Shown piece by piece: positions 35,728-44,794 of a stretch of 64,000 nucleotides of DNA (the stretch's first letter is position 1; every line of letters begins with the position of its first letter). This DNA comes from JBEHWX01 sp048498995 (lineage in GTDB: Bacteria; Bacteroidota; Ignavibacteria; OLB7): contig JBEHWX010000021.1 in NCBI GenBank assembly GCA_048498995.1, forward strand, positions 4,717 through 68,716, written 5' to 3'. The notes under the pieces are model-generated. The model was not told the DNA's origin. It saw only the letters and a list, made by a program, of their open reading frames with translations, and made no database searches. The position numbers and the translations under genes are program-made.

Positions 35728-38700
35728 ATGAAACGCAAGCTACTATGCTTGGCTGCATTTGCTGTCGTCGCTCCGGTGGCCGCAATGGCACAGACCTCTG
35801 GCCAGCTGACCGGCAGAGTCACCGACAGCGACGGAAAGCCGGTCGTCGGCGCCACGATCAAACTGCTCGGCACGAAGCAGGGAGGTTACTCCAAGGCTCC
35901 CGACGGTCGCTACCTGATCGCGGGTATCCGCGCCGGGCAGTATGACGTCGAAGTCTCGGCTGTCGGTCTGCAGAAGGACACCAGCAGCATCCGCATCTCC
36001 ATCGATCAGACGACGACGCATAATGTGCAGTTGACGACCAGCTCGGTGCGTTCAAAGACGGTTGTCGTGACCGGGACGCGCGTGGAGCCGATCAAGCGCG
36101 ATCGCGCCGCGACGGTCCGCAGCGCCACGGCCGACGACATCAACAACAGCGCCCGCACCTCGATCCAGAGTGCAGTCGAGATCGAGGCCGGCGTCACCAC
36201 CAGCGGCGTCAACGGCTTCTCGATCCGCGGTGGCCGCGCCACCGAGACCTCGATCCGCATCGACGGCGTGAAGGTGAGCGATCCGTTCCAGGGTGGCTTC
36301 GGCTCCACCTCGGCCGGCCTCTACCCGACCGTCTCGACCCTCGCGGTCTCCGAGGTGCAGGTCGTTCCCTCCGGCTTCTCGGCCGAGTACGGCGACGTCT
36401 TCGCCGGCGTGGTCAACTCGGTGACCCGTACCGGCCGCAACGACCGGTACGAGGGACAGCTTCGTTTCCGCACTCCGGTGCAGGCCCTCTACGGCTCGAG
36501 CGATCCGCTGACGGTGAAGATCACCGGCACCAACCGCGACACCACGCTGGCCGCCGCCAAGAGCCAGGCCAGCGGCCGCCAGCTCTACGAGTTCGGCTTC
36601 GGTGGTCCGATTCCGTTCACCGACGCGGTGACCTTCTACATCACCGGCAAGTACGAGCCGATCGACAACACCGGCTCCGGCCTCGAGGTCTACGACATGA
36701 CCCCGGAGTATGCCGCCGCGCGCGCCCAGGTTGCGCAGCGCCTCTGGGGCTTCTCCCTCGAGCCGACGAACCTCGGCGACCTTCCGGGTCAGAGCGCGAT
36801 GGTGCGTGACCTGAACGGCAAGTTCAAGGTGAACATCGGCGACGGCATGTACCTCGAGCTCGGCGGCGAGATCGGTCTGACCAGCCGCGAGCGCGGTGCC
36901 TGGTCCAACTATTATATGATGGACCGCAACGCCCAGGGCGTGCTCGAGCGCGACGCGCAGAACTGGGACGAGAACACGGTGATCAACCGTTTCATGGCCC
37001 GCTACTTCCAGTCGCTGGATGAGAGCTCCTACTTCGAGGTCACCGGCTCCTACGTCCGTAATTACTACGAGGCCGGCAAGAAGGACGAGACCAAGAAGTA
37101 CGGCATCTTCGATATCTACGACCTGTCGGCGACCGACGTGGATGCCGACGGCGACGGCGTGATCGACAACTACAGCGAAGGTGCGACGCAGGACGTCTAC
37201 CTGAATCAGTACAACCCGGAGACCTTCATCGTCCCGACCAAGAACGCCAAGACCGGCTTCTACGAGGGGGATCAGGTCGGCGGGGCGAGCATGAACCCGT
37301 ACGGCATCACCGACCCGAACTTCTTCCCGACGCACGGCAACGAGCGCGTGCTCGAGAAGCGCGAGTCGCAGACGTTCAACCTGCGCGGCGCCTACGAGAC
37401 GAACTTCGATCTCGGCGAGGTCAAGACGCAGATCAAGGCCGGCGCGGACTTCTCGAGCTACGTGCTCCGTCGTCACGAGAACAACCTCCCCTGGTTCCAG
37501 GGCGGCTTCTTCGACGTGTACGGCTACTCGGGCTACAACTACTTCGAGGATGACAGCATCGGAACGGTGAAGAACTTCTTCTCCGATCCGCACACGCCGT
37601 ACGAGGGTGCCCTCTACGTGCAGACGAAGTTCGACTACAAGTCGATCGTCTTCCAGCCGGGCGTCCGTTTCGACTTCTTCAATCCGAACACGAAGCTGGC
37701 CCCGGTCGACCGCACCAGCAACCTTCAGATCATCGATCAGCTCCGCAACGGCGCCGACGCGAGCATGAAGTTCCAGGTCAGCCCGCGCATCGGCGTGAGC
37801 TACCCGATCACCGACGCCTCGCAGTTCCGCGTGAACTTCGCCATGATGTTCAAGCGTCCGGAGCTCAACTACCTCTACGACAACGCCTACGGTAACGCTC
37901 TTCGCGCCAGCCAGATCTTCGGCAACCCGGACGCCGATCCGCAGAAGGTGTTCGTCTACGAGCTCGGGTACACGGCCCGCCTCGCCGAGAACTACTTCCT
38001 CGACGTGACGGCCTACTATCGCGACATCTACAATCAGACCGGCATCACGCTGGTTCCGGCTCAGCCGAACCCGTACTCGATCTACACGGTCAACGACTAC
38101 GGCAACGTCCGTGGTCTGGAGATCTCGGCCCGCCGCGAGCTGTCCGACAACTTCAAGGCCGAGATCAACTACTCGCTGATGAAGGCCGTCGGCACCGCCT
38201 CCGGCCCGCTGTCGAACTACTACGCGGTGGTCACGGCCTCGCCGGACCCGCTGACCGGCACGAAGACCTTCCCGCTGGTCGAGTACCCGCTGACCTACGA
38301 TCAGACCCACACGCTCAACGGCTCCCTCTCGCTCGTCTGGGGCGAGGACGAGGGCCCGTCGATCGGCGGCCTGAAGCTGCTGGAGAACGGCGTGATCACG
38401 GTGACGGCGACCTATCTGACCGGTCTGCCCTACACCCGCGAGACGCAGCGCGGCCAGCAGATCTCCGAGTTCAACTCGCAGCGCCTCCCGTCGCAGTTCA
38501 ACACCGAGGCCCACCTGGAGCGCAACTTCAAGCTGCGCGACTGGTTCGGCGAGTCGGTGGGGAACCTTGAGCTGGGCATCTTCGCCGATATCTACAACAT
38601 CCTGAACCTCACCAACCCGGTGGCGGTGCGCTTCTCGCGCAACGCGAACGTCCCGGAGGCCGGCCGTTACTCCGTTACCGGCAGCGCCGACTACGACGGC

Positions 38701-38970
38701 ACCAACATGGCCAAGGAGATCGGTGAGTTCTCCAACACGCCGTACTACCGCGATATCGATCCGACCCGTCCGGAGACGTTCGACAATCAGCAGTACGACA
38801 ACTTCGGCCGCCGTCTCTACAACCCGTACGCGGACTCGAACCTCGACGGCGTGGAGACGCAGCAGGAGAAGTACGAGGGCTATCAGCGCTGGGTCACCAC
38901 GGTGCAGGCGCTCCGCGGCACCTACCAGACGCCGCGCTCGGTCTTCGTCGGCTTCAAGGTGCGGTTCTGA
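35728..38970 (+). CDS. TonB-dependent receptor, paralogue 2, with carboxypeptidase-regulatory-like domain
   Basis: This encodes a 1080-residue outer-membrane receptor. ATG 35728 has AAGGAG 7 bases upstream, and the signal peptide ends near AMA-QTSG (residue 22). Residues about 25-105 are a CarboxypepD_reg-like Ig-fold (LTGRVTDSDGKPVVGATIKLLGTKQGGYSKAPDGRYLIAGI, in parts), then the plug with GFSIRGGRATETSIRIDGVKVSDPFQGGFG and SAEYGDVFAGVVNSVTRTG, and a barrel ending VGFKVRF. D1036-E1047 (DSNLDGVETQQE) resembles an EF-hand loop at the same place as in paralogue 1. Strong codon bias suggests high expression. It is followed by the giant exported protein and the PorV-like gene. Confidence 0.93.
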   Translation: MKRKLLCLAAFAVVAPVAAMAQTSGQLTGRVTDSDGKPVVGATIKLLGTKQGGYSKAPDGRYLIAGIRAGQYDVEVSAVGLQKDTSSIRISIDQTTTHNVQLTTSSVRSKTVVVTGTRVEPIKRDRAATVRSATADDINNSARTSIQSAVEIEAGVTTSGVNGFSIRGGRATETSIRIDGVKVSDPFQGGFGSTSAGLYPTVSTLAVSEVQVVPSGFSAEYGDVFAGVVNSVTRTGRNDRYEGQLRFRTPVQALYGSSDPLTVKITGTNRDTTLAAAKSQASGRQLYEFGFGGPIPFTDAVTFYITGKYEPIDNTGSGLEVYDMTPEYAAARAQVAQRLWGFSLEPTNLGDLPGQSAMVRDLNGKFKVNIGDGMYLELGGEIGLTSRERGAWSNYYMMDRNAQGVLERDAQNWDENTVINRFMARYFQSLDESSYFEVTGSYVRNYYEAGKKDETKKYGIFDIYDLSATDVDADGDGVIDNYSEGATQDVYLNQYNPETFIVPTKNAKTGFYEGDQVGGASMNPYGITDPNFFPTHGNERVLEKRESQTFNLRGAYETNFDLGEVKTQIKAGADFSSYVLRRHENNLPWFQGGFFDVYGYSGYNYFEDDSIGTVKNFFSDPHTPYEGALYVQTKFDYKSIVFQPGVRFDFFNPNTKLAPVDRTSNLQIIDQLRNGADASMKFQVSPRIGVSYPITDASQFRVNFAMMFKRPELNYLYDNAYGNALRASQIFGNPDADPQKVFVYELGYTARLAENYFLDVTAYYRDIYNQTGITLVPAQPNPYSIYTVNDYGNVRGLEISARRELSDNFKAEINYSLMKAVGTASGPLSNYYAVVTASPDPLTGTKTFPLVEYPLTYDQTHTLNGSLSLVWGEDEGPSIGGLKLLENGVITVTATYLTGLPYTRETQRGQQISEFNSQRLPSQFNTEAHLERNFKLRDWFGESVGNLELGIFADIYNILNLTNPVAVRFSRNANVPEAGRYSVTGSADYDGTNMAKEIGEFSNTPYYRDIDPTRPETFDNQQYDNFGRRLYNPYADSNLDGVETQQEKYEGYQRWVTTVQALRGTYQTPRSVFVGFKVRF

Positions 38971-39116
38971 TTTCGACGCGCCCGGGCGATCCCGGGGCTT
39001 CCGCGGCCGGCGATCCGATAACGGACGATCCGGCAATGGGAGCTCCGGGAGCCGCCGGCGCGGATGTCAGGCAAGAGTCAATTGCATACAACAAGTCATA
39101 CCATAAAGGAATGAAC

Positions 39117-42100
39117 ATGAAACTGCGAACGATTGCACACGGTCTGATCGTGCCGCTGTTCGCGATGGCAATGCTGCTATCGCCACCGGGAGCGCACGCC
39201 AAGACCGACGACAAGGCAAAGCAGGAGCAGGAGCAGGCCGGTCAGGGGCAGAAGGAGGGGAAGGACGAGTCCTCGCTCGAGCGTGTTCCGAACAACGTGT
39301 ACGAGAGCCTGAAGAACCGGGCCTCCCGCGTTGAGTTCTATTCGACCAACTACGGCGTGTTCACGCTGAACCCCGGAGGCAACTCCTCGGCCGGCGGCTT
39401 CTGGCCGCGCGGGTCGAACAAGGGGTATATGTTCGGTGGCGGCCTCTGGTTCGCCGCCCTCAAGAATGTCAGGACCGAGAGCGGCAACGACACGGTCTCC
39501 AAGCTCTGCGCCATCGGGTACAACCCGAACTCCGGCGCCGGATGGTTCGTGCCGGGTCGCATCACCCAGCCGTACCAGAACTCCAAGGTCGACCAGTCCC
39601 CCGAGGGAATCAAGAAGTACCGCATGTACTTCTCGACCGATTACAACGGCACGACCGGCGAGCCGTACGATCAGCGCGATCGTACCGGCGGCGGCCCGAA
39701 CTGGCCGGTGTGGGATACCTCGCTGTTGGACAGCCTTCGCACCAACCGCTACTTCGGCTACTATGTCGATAGCGTCGGCATGCGCAATACCGCCACCTTC
39801 AAGAAAGGTCCGGCGATCATCTCCGGCGAGGACATCTTCTCGATCTACAAGGATACCGACCTCAGCCGCTACGAGCAGGGTCGCTCCAAGGCGCTGGCCG
39901 AGGGCTATCCGCTCGGCCTCCAGATCGAGCAGACGATCTACTCCTGGGGCTTCGGTCTGTACGCAGACTTCTTCTTCCTCCGCTACTCGGTGATCAACAA
40001 GTCCGCCGACACGCTGCGCAACTGCTACGTTGCCCCGGCGATGGACATGGACATCGGCTCGCCGAGCAACGATCACAGCTCGATCGTGATCGCCGACAAG
40101 CGTCGCGACACGCTCAACCTGGCCGCTCAGTGGAGCGATTACACCCAGGGCGACGGTGCCAAGGGCCCGTGGGCGTACATCGGCGCCGACTTCCTCGAGA
40201 GCCCGGCCGTCTGGCGCGCCGGCGACGTGGTCGATACCGTCAACGGCGTGGCCCGCCGCGTCGGCGACTCGATCGGCGAGAACAACGGACAGGTCGTCCG
40301 CCTCTATGTCGACAGCCTCGGCAACATCCGCAGCGACAAGCGGGTCTTCGACGTGAAGGAGCAGATCGGTCTGACCACCTTCCGCTCGTGGCTGATTTCG
40401 GAGGACCCGAAGAAGTCCTACGAGCGCTACGACTTCCTCTCCAGCGGCCGCCGCGACCAGGACCCGGGACCGGGCGACAAGCGCTTCCTGATGGCCACCG
40501 GTCCGTTCAACATGCGTCCGGGGGATACCGCCCGCACGGTGATCGGCATCATGTTCGCCTACGGTCTGAACCCGAACCAGGCTCCGACCGGAACCACGGC
40601 CGACATGCGGAACCTGATCGCGATCGATACGTTCGCGCAGCGTGTGTACGACGACAACTTCTCGGCCCCGACGCCGCCGGATCCGGCGAACGTCACCTGG
40701 CGTCCGCTCAACAATGCCGTCGAGCTGGCCTGGGATACCCGTTCGGAGCTCTCGTTCGACAAGCTCGAGCGTGGCCTGGACTTCAAGGGCTACCGCATCC
40801 AGCGCTACCGCCGCGCCCTGACCACGGTGGACTCGACCGACACGAACAAGACCTGGGATCTCTATCCGAAGACGATCGCCACGTTCTCGCTGCCGTCGAT
40901 TCCGGACAGCGCCACCCGCTACAAGGCCGCGCATCTCGGCGACCTGAGCGTGCTCGGCCCGTGGTACCGCCTGCCGATGCTCGCCGATACCGGCAACCCG
41001 GGCATGGTGACGGTGGTCACGCGCAACTACGACACGGTCCGTACCTACATGGACTCGATCTTCGTGAAGCCGGACGGCACGCGCGACACCGTGAAGGTGC
41101 TCAAGCCCAAGACGACCGTCCGCACGTTCGACACCACCGTGGTGTACAACTTCGAGCGGATGAGCGACGGCTATGCGTTCGACCCGTACAACGACGTCGA
41201 CACGGCGACCCATTACGGCGGCGAGTTCGCCGGCAAGACCAACGCGACGATCGTCCGCGACGCCATCCTGTCGATCATGGACAGCATCACCAGCCACCGT
41301 CGCCTCGTCGACGTGGGTGATGACAACCACGACGGCCGCGTCTCGGAGAACTCCGAGGATCTGTCGAAGAACGAGCGCCTGCTGAACAACGTCGATTACT
41401 ACTATCGCGTCCTCGCCTACGACGAGGGGAGCAAGCAGGAGAACACGCCGTCGAAGATCAACTCCGCGATCGCGGGCATCAACGAGGTGCGCGCCACGCC
41501 GGAGGCTCCGCCGGCCGGCACGGGCGTGAACCCGACGATCGTCGGAAGCGGCGGCCTGGGAGGCATCTTCAACTTCCGCTTCGAGCCGATCGATCCGGAG
41601 CGTCTGGCGCAGCTGTTCGGCGGCGACACGATTCACTTCGAGTTCAACCCGGCCAGCCTCCGCAAGCTGGACACGAACTTCGTCGACTACTACTATCTGA
41701 CCGGCATCACCGCGCGCAGCAAGCGCACGGGCGCGGAGCTGCTCCGCTTCTATGTGCCGTACGGCTTCAAGTTCTCCGACCGCGCCGACACGACGAACAA
41801 CGCCGGCATCCTCGCCTCCTTCCTCGGTGGTGAGATCGCGCTGCCGTTCCAGTCGCATCAGACCGACACCGGCTTCTACAACGCCCGCATGGTGCGCTCG
41901 CCGCTGACGGCCTCGTACACGCCGGATGCCTCGCGTCCGGAGATCAACTCCGAGTCGGTCAACTCGGTCGGCATCTACAACAACACGTTCAGCGTCGGCT
42001 TCGATTATCAGTTCGTCCAGTACGGTGACTCGCTCCGCTTCGGCCGCTTCGGCGACGAGACCGGCAGCCCGTTCACCAAGACTTCGGGCTCGAGCGACGT

Positions 42101-43262
42101 GAACCTGGTGGCCCAGAAGCAGTATGTCGGGCGTCTGCTCACGCAGCAGACGCTCACGCAGCCGAATCAGCTTCCGAGCATCGGTCAGCCGAAGCTCGAG
42201 GTGGAGTTCCGCGAGGGTGGCGTCGATCCGCAGATCACCTTCAAGAAGTCGGGCAAGGATTTCACCTTCCGCGACGTCCCCTATTTGACGGTGGCAGTCC
42301 GGAACGTGGCCAGCTATCAGCGCGAGGTGATCGGCTCCAACGGAGAGACGCAGAGCTCGGATATCCGCTACAACTATGAGTTCCCGGTCAATCCGGATGC
42401 TCAGCGTGTGGCGGACACGACCACGGCAGTTGCCTCCAGTCCGTACGAGTACGTGCTGGATCCGTCGAAGTTCGCGATGTATTCGTACGGATGGCTCGAC
42501 GTCGAGACGCTCTCCGCCCAGGAGCGCGCGCAAGCGACGAGCCGTACCAGGGTCTCGGCGAATCGCATCGGTCAGGCTAATCGTTATTACCTGACCTACC
42601 GTCCAGACGGCTCGCGCATTACGGGCACGGACAACACCGGTGCGTCGCACACGCTGTCGTTCACCAACAAGCTCATCGTCAACGGCGCCGAGGTTTCGAT
42701 CGACGCGGCTGGCATGGGCATCGGCGAGGTGTCGACCGGAAGCTCGGTGACGCCGGGGGTCACGCTGGCTTCCATCGTCCCGCAGAACCTGCCGACGCAG
42801 GAGTTCAAGCCGGGCGACAAGTTCACGGTGGACTTCACCGGTGGCGCGATCGGACTGCCGCAGCCGGGAGCGTATGTCGACGTCGCGATTCCGAGCGCCA
42901 ACCCGGCTCTCGACTCGTATACCGATGACATGCTCAACCAGATCTCGATCGTTCCGAACCCGTACCTGATCGATCACGTCGGGCAGCAGTCGACCGTCGA
43001 CCGCCTGCTCTACATCACCCGTCTGCCGCAGGAGTGCACCATCCAGGTGTACACCGAGGCTGGTGAGCTCGTTCAGACGATCGAGCACAAGGCCGGCGAG
43101 AAGGATGGCCGCATCGCGGTCAACGCCTGGGATCTTCTGACCAAGGCCAACCGCCAGGTCCAGAGCCAGCTTCTGATCTTCCGCATCACGACGCCGAACG
43201 GCGCCGAGACGATCAAGAAGTGCGCTGTGATCGTCGGTGGTTTCCGCGTGATCGGTCGATAA
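39117..43262 (+). CDS. giant exported protein with T9SS-like C-terminal domain
   Basis: This encodes a 1381-residue exported protein of unknown function. AAAGGA 6 bases upstream favours ATG 39117 over ATG 39111. A signal peptide ends near GAHA-K (about residue 28), then a Gln/Glu/Lys-rich linker. The bulk is beta-rich, with a fibronectin III-like stretch around residues 515-600 (VTWRPLNNAVELAWD, KGYRIQRYRR) and an Asp/Asn-rich EF-hand-like segment around 731-745 (DDNHDGRVSENSED). The last 90 residues (IVPNPYL, CTIQVYTEAGELVQTIEH, LLIFRITTPNGAETIKKCAVIV) follow the pattern of type IX secretion sorting domains, loosely. It sits between a TonB receptor and a PorV-like gene, suggesting a surface partner. 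Confidence 0.8.
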   Translation: MKLRTIAHGLIVPLFAMAMLLSPPGAHAKTDDKAKQEQEQAGQGQKEGKDESSLERVPNNVYESLKNRASRVEFYSTNYGVFTLNPGGNSSAGGFWPRGSNKGYMFGGGLWFAALKNVRTESGNDTVSKLCAIGYNPNSGAGWFVPGRITQPYQNSKVDQSPEGIKKYRMYFSTDYNGTTGEPYDQRDRTGGGPNWPVWDTSLLDSLRTNRYFGYYVDSVGMRNTATFKKGPAIISGEDIFSIYKDTDLSRYEQGRSKALAEGYPLGLQIEQTIYSWGFGLYADFFFLRYSVINKSADTLRNCYVAPAMDMDIGSPSNDHSSIVIADKRRDTLNLAAQWSDYTQGDGAKGPWAYIGADFLESPAVWRAGDVVDTVNGVARRVGDSIGENNGQVVRLYVDSLGNIRSDKRVFDVKEQIGLTTFRSWLISEDPKKSYERYDFLSSGRRDQDPGPGDKRFLMATGPFNMRPGDTARTVIGIMFAYGLNPNQAPTGTTADMRNLIAIDTFAQRVYDDNFSAPTPPDPANVTWRPLNNAVELAWDTRSELSFDKLERGLDFKGYRIQRYRRALTTVDSTDTNKTWDLYPKTIATFSLPSIPDSATRYKAAHLGDLSVLGPWYRLPMLADTGNPGMVTVVTRNYDTVRTYMDSIFVKPDGTRDTVKVLKPKTTVRTFDTTVVYNFERMSDGYAFDPYNDVDTATHYGGEFAGKTNATIVRDAILSIMDSITSHRRLVDVGDDNHDGRVSENSEDLSKNERLLNNVDYYYRVLAYDEGSKQENTPSKINSAIAGINEVRATPEAPPAGTGVNPTIVGSGGLGGIFNFRFEPIDPERLAQLFGGDTIHFEFNPASLRKLDTNFVDYYYLTGITARSKRTGAELLRFYVPYGFKFSDRADTTNNAGILASFLGGEIALPFQSHQTDTGFYNARMVRSPLTASYTPDASRPEINSESVNSVGIYNNTFSVGFDYQFVQYGDSLRFGRFGDETGSPFTKTSGSSDVNLVAQKQYVGRLLTQQTLTQPNQLPSIGQPKLEVEFREGGVDPQITFKKSGKDFTFRDVPYLTVAVRNVASYQREVIGSNGETQSSDIRYNYEFPVNPDAQRVADTTTAVASSPYEYVLDPSKFAMYSYGWLDVETLSAQERAQATSRTRVSANRIGQANRYYLTYRPDGSRITGTDNTGASHTLSFTNKLIVNGAEVSIDAAGMGIGEVSTGSSVTPGVTLASIVPQNLPTQEFKPGDKFTVDFTGGAIGLPQPGAYVDVAIPSANPALDSYTDDMLNQISIVPNPYLIDHVGQQSTVDRLLYITRLPQECTIQVYTEAGELVQTIEHKAGEKDGRIAVNAWDLLTKANRQVQSQLLIFRITTPNGAETIKKCAVIVGGFRVIGR

Positions 43263-43278
43263 CCCTGGAGTCAGTTCC

Positions 43279-43338
43279 AACGGGGGCGGTCGCCATCGGG
43301 CGGCCCCACCGGGTGCCGGAAGCGGCCGCCCCCCGTTG
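43279..43338 (+). terminator. GC-rich inverted repeat between the giant-protein and PorV-like genes
   Basis: AACGGGGGCGG near 43279 is complementary, with a slip in the G-run, to CCGCCCCCCGTT near 43327-43338, enclosing further GC pairing. It has no T-tract. It could be a partial terminator or an mRNA processing/stability element within the operon. Confidence 0.4.
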
Positions 43339-43385
43339 ACTCGCCGTACGTCTTGAAACGAGCATCTTATCCTTTGGAGATAGAC

Positions 43386-44444
43386 ATGAAGCTTATATAC
43401 AGAATCGGTGTGGCGGCGGTGTTCTGTGCCGGGGTGATGACGACCGGTTCGCGAGCTCAGGATAGCCAGGATCCGACCGCGGTTCTGACCGCCCCTCGGG
43501 ACTTCTCGAAGGTGGGCGGCAGCACCGGATCCTTCCTCACGCTTCCGGTCGGCGCTCGCGCCACCGCGCTCGGCGGCGCCTACGTGGCCGTTGCCGATGA
43601 TCCCTCGGCGATGTACTGGAACCCGGCCGGCATCATGCTCGCCCCCGGCTCCAGCGCCTCCTACAGCTATGCCTCGCTCTTCGCCGGCATCAAGCACAAC
43701 TTCGCCGGTGTCGCCTTCCCGGTCGGCACCGACTACAAGGTCGGCCTCTCGGCCGTCACCTACGGCACCGACGATATCGGCGTGACCAACCTGTTCCAGC
43801 AGGACGGCACGGGTGAGACCTACCGCGTGCAGGATCTGGCCTTCGGCCTGACCTTCGCCGGCCAGCTCACCGACCAGTTCTCCTTCGGCGCCACGGCCAA
43901 GCTGGTCAACCTGTCGATCGCCGACATCTCGGCCAACGGCGTCGCCTTCGACGTGGCCACGATGTACAAGCCGGGCATCCTCGGCATGCGCATCGGCTTC
44001 GCGGTGCAGAACCTCTCGGCCCCGGTTCGCTACAGCGGCCCGCGCCTGGAGCAGAGCGGCACGCTCGACCCGGTCACCGGCAACAAGGCCGCCGACGTTC
44101 AGCTGGAGGCCACCGAGGCCTCGCTCCCGCTGATCTTCCGCGCCGGCCTCTCCTCCGACGTGCTCGAGGGGAACGATGACAACAAGCTCCTGGTGTCCAC
44201 GGAGTTCATGACCTCCTCGGACGCTCCGGAGAAGCTCGGCGTCGGCGCCGAATACGTCTGGCGGAACCTTCTGGCCGCCCGTCTGGGCTATCAGTTCGGC
44301 GGTGCCGATGCCTTCGGTCTCGGCGCCGGCGTGGGCGTGAACTATCAGGTCGGCGGCTTCACCGGCGCCCTGGATTACGCCGCGCGCCTGCACGCCACGA
44401 TGGGAGTGGTGCACCAGATCACCGCTTCCGTCCGCTTCCAGTAA
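43386..44444 (+). CDS. PorV/PorQ-family outer-membrane protein
   Basis: This encodes a 352-residue protein with a signal peptide (to about residue 23, SRAQDS) and a GGAG ribosome-binding site. GGSTGSFLTLPVGARATALGGAYVAVADDPSAMYWNPAG is the signature of PorV/PorQ and related FadL-like barrels, and the protein ends in an aromatic strand (ITASVRFQ). PorV is the outer-membrane shuttle of the type IX secretion system; many FCB genomes also carry paralogues next to specific cargo. Placement right after the giant exported protein with a CTD-like end fits a dedicated carrier or partner. Whether it is the housekeeping PorV cannot be told from this window. Confidence 0.88.
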   Translation: MKLIYRIGVAAVFCAGVMTTGSRAQDSQDPTAVLTAPRDFSKVGGSTGSFLTLPVGARATALGGAYVAVADDPSAMYWNPAGIMLAPGSSASYSYASLFAGIKHNFAGVAFPVGTDYKVGLSAVTYGTDDIGVTNLFQQDGTGETYRVQDLAFGLTFAGQLTDQFSFGATAKLVNLSIADISANGVAFDVATMYKPGILGMRIGFAVQNLSAPVRYSGPRLEQSGTLDPVTGNKAADVQLEATEASLPLIFRAGLSSDVLEGNDDNKLLVSTEFMTSSDAPEKLGVGAEYVWRNLLAARLGYQFGGADAFGLGAGVGVNYQVGGFTGALDYAARLHATMGVVHQITASVRFQ

Positions 44445-44505
44445 GGGAAGCGGAGCCCGCCCGGCGGACCTCGCGTCCCGCCCCGGCGGATCGAGACGTA
44501 CCAGA

Positions 44506-44566
44506 ACGGGCCCTTCCGTGACGAGAGCGTGTCAATGCTGTCGCGCGAAGGGCCCGTCGTCGTTTC
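44506..44566 (+). terminator. terminator hairpin after the PorV-like gene, CGTCGTTTC tail
   Basis: ACGGGCCCTTC at 44506-44516 pairs exactly with GAAGGGCCCGT at 44547-44557, followed by CGTCGTTTCAG, the same tail as the hairpin after tuf. A 12-bp tandem duplication follows at 44577-44600. Confidence 0.65.
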
Positions 44567-44576
44567 AGCCCCCTCG

Positions 44577-44600
44577 CGGGATCTCTCGCAGGATCTCTCG
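44577..44600. repeat. 12-bp tandem duplication in the PorV-GWxTD spacer
   Basis: CGGGATCTCTCG at 44577-44588 and CAGGATCTCTCG at 44589-44600 differ at one base. The rest of this 350-base spacer (44601-44794) shows no gene and no clear promoter. Confidence 0.6.
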
Positions 44601-44794
44601 CCCGCGTGATGCCGGCCTCCCCCGCGACAACGATGTCGGCGGCGACCGCGGCGGCAACGCCGGCAACAACGTTCGGGACGGTTCGCCCGTCATACCGTGT
44701 ACACGTCCACTCCGGGGAGCACGTCCCGCGGCGGCGGTCGCTCCGGCGCGCCGCGCGCTCCCATCTCCAGCCAAACATTCCGAAGCGCTGAACC

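Noticed and set aside
39117..43262. SusD-like lipoprotein
   Set aside because: It has no lipobox or TPR-like helical pattern. The protein is beta-rich, far longer than SusD and ends in a sorting-like domain.
36052..44414. Very long antisense open frames opposite the TonB receptor, giant protein and PorV-like genes
   Set aside because: They mirror the strong GC-ending codon bias of the real genes, are Arg/Val/Asp-rich without recognisable domains, and cover several true genes. They are composition artefacts.
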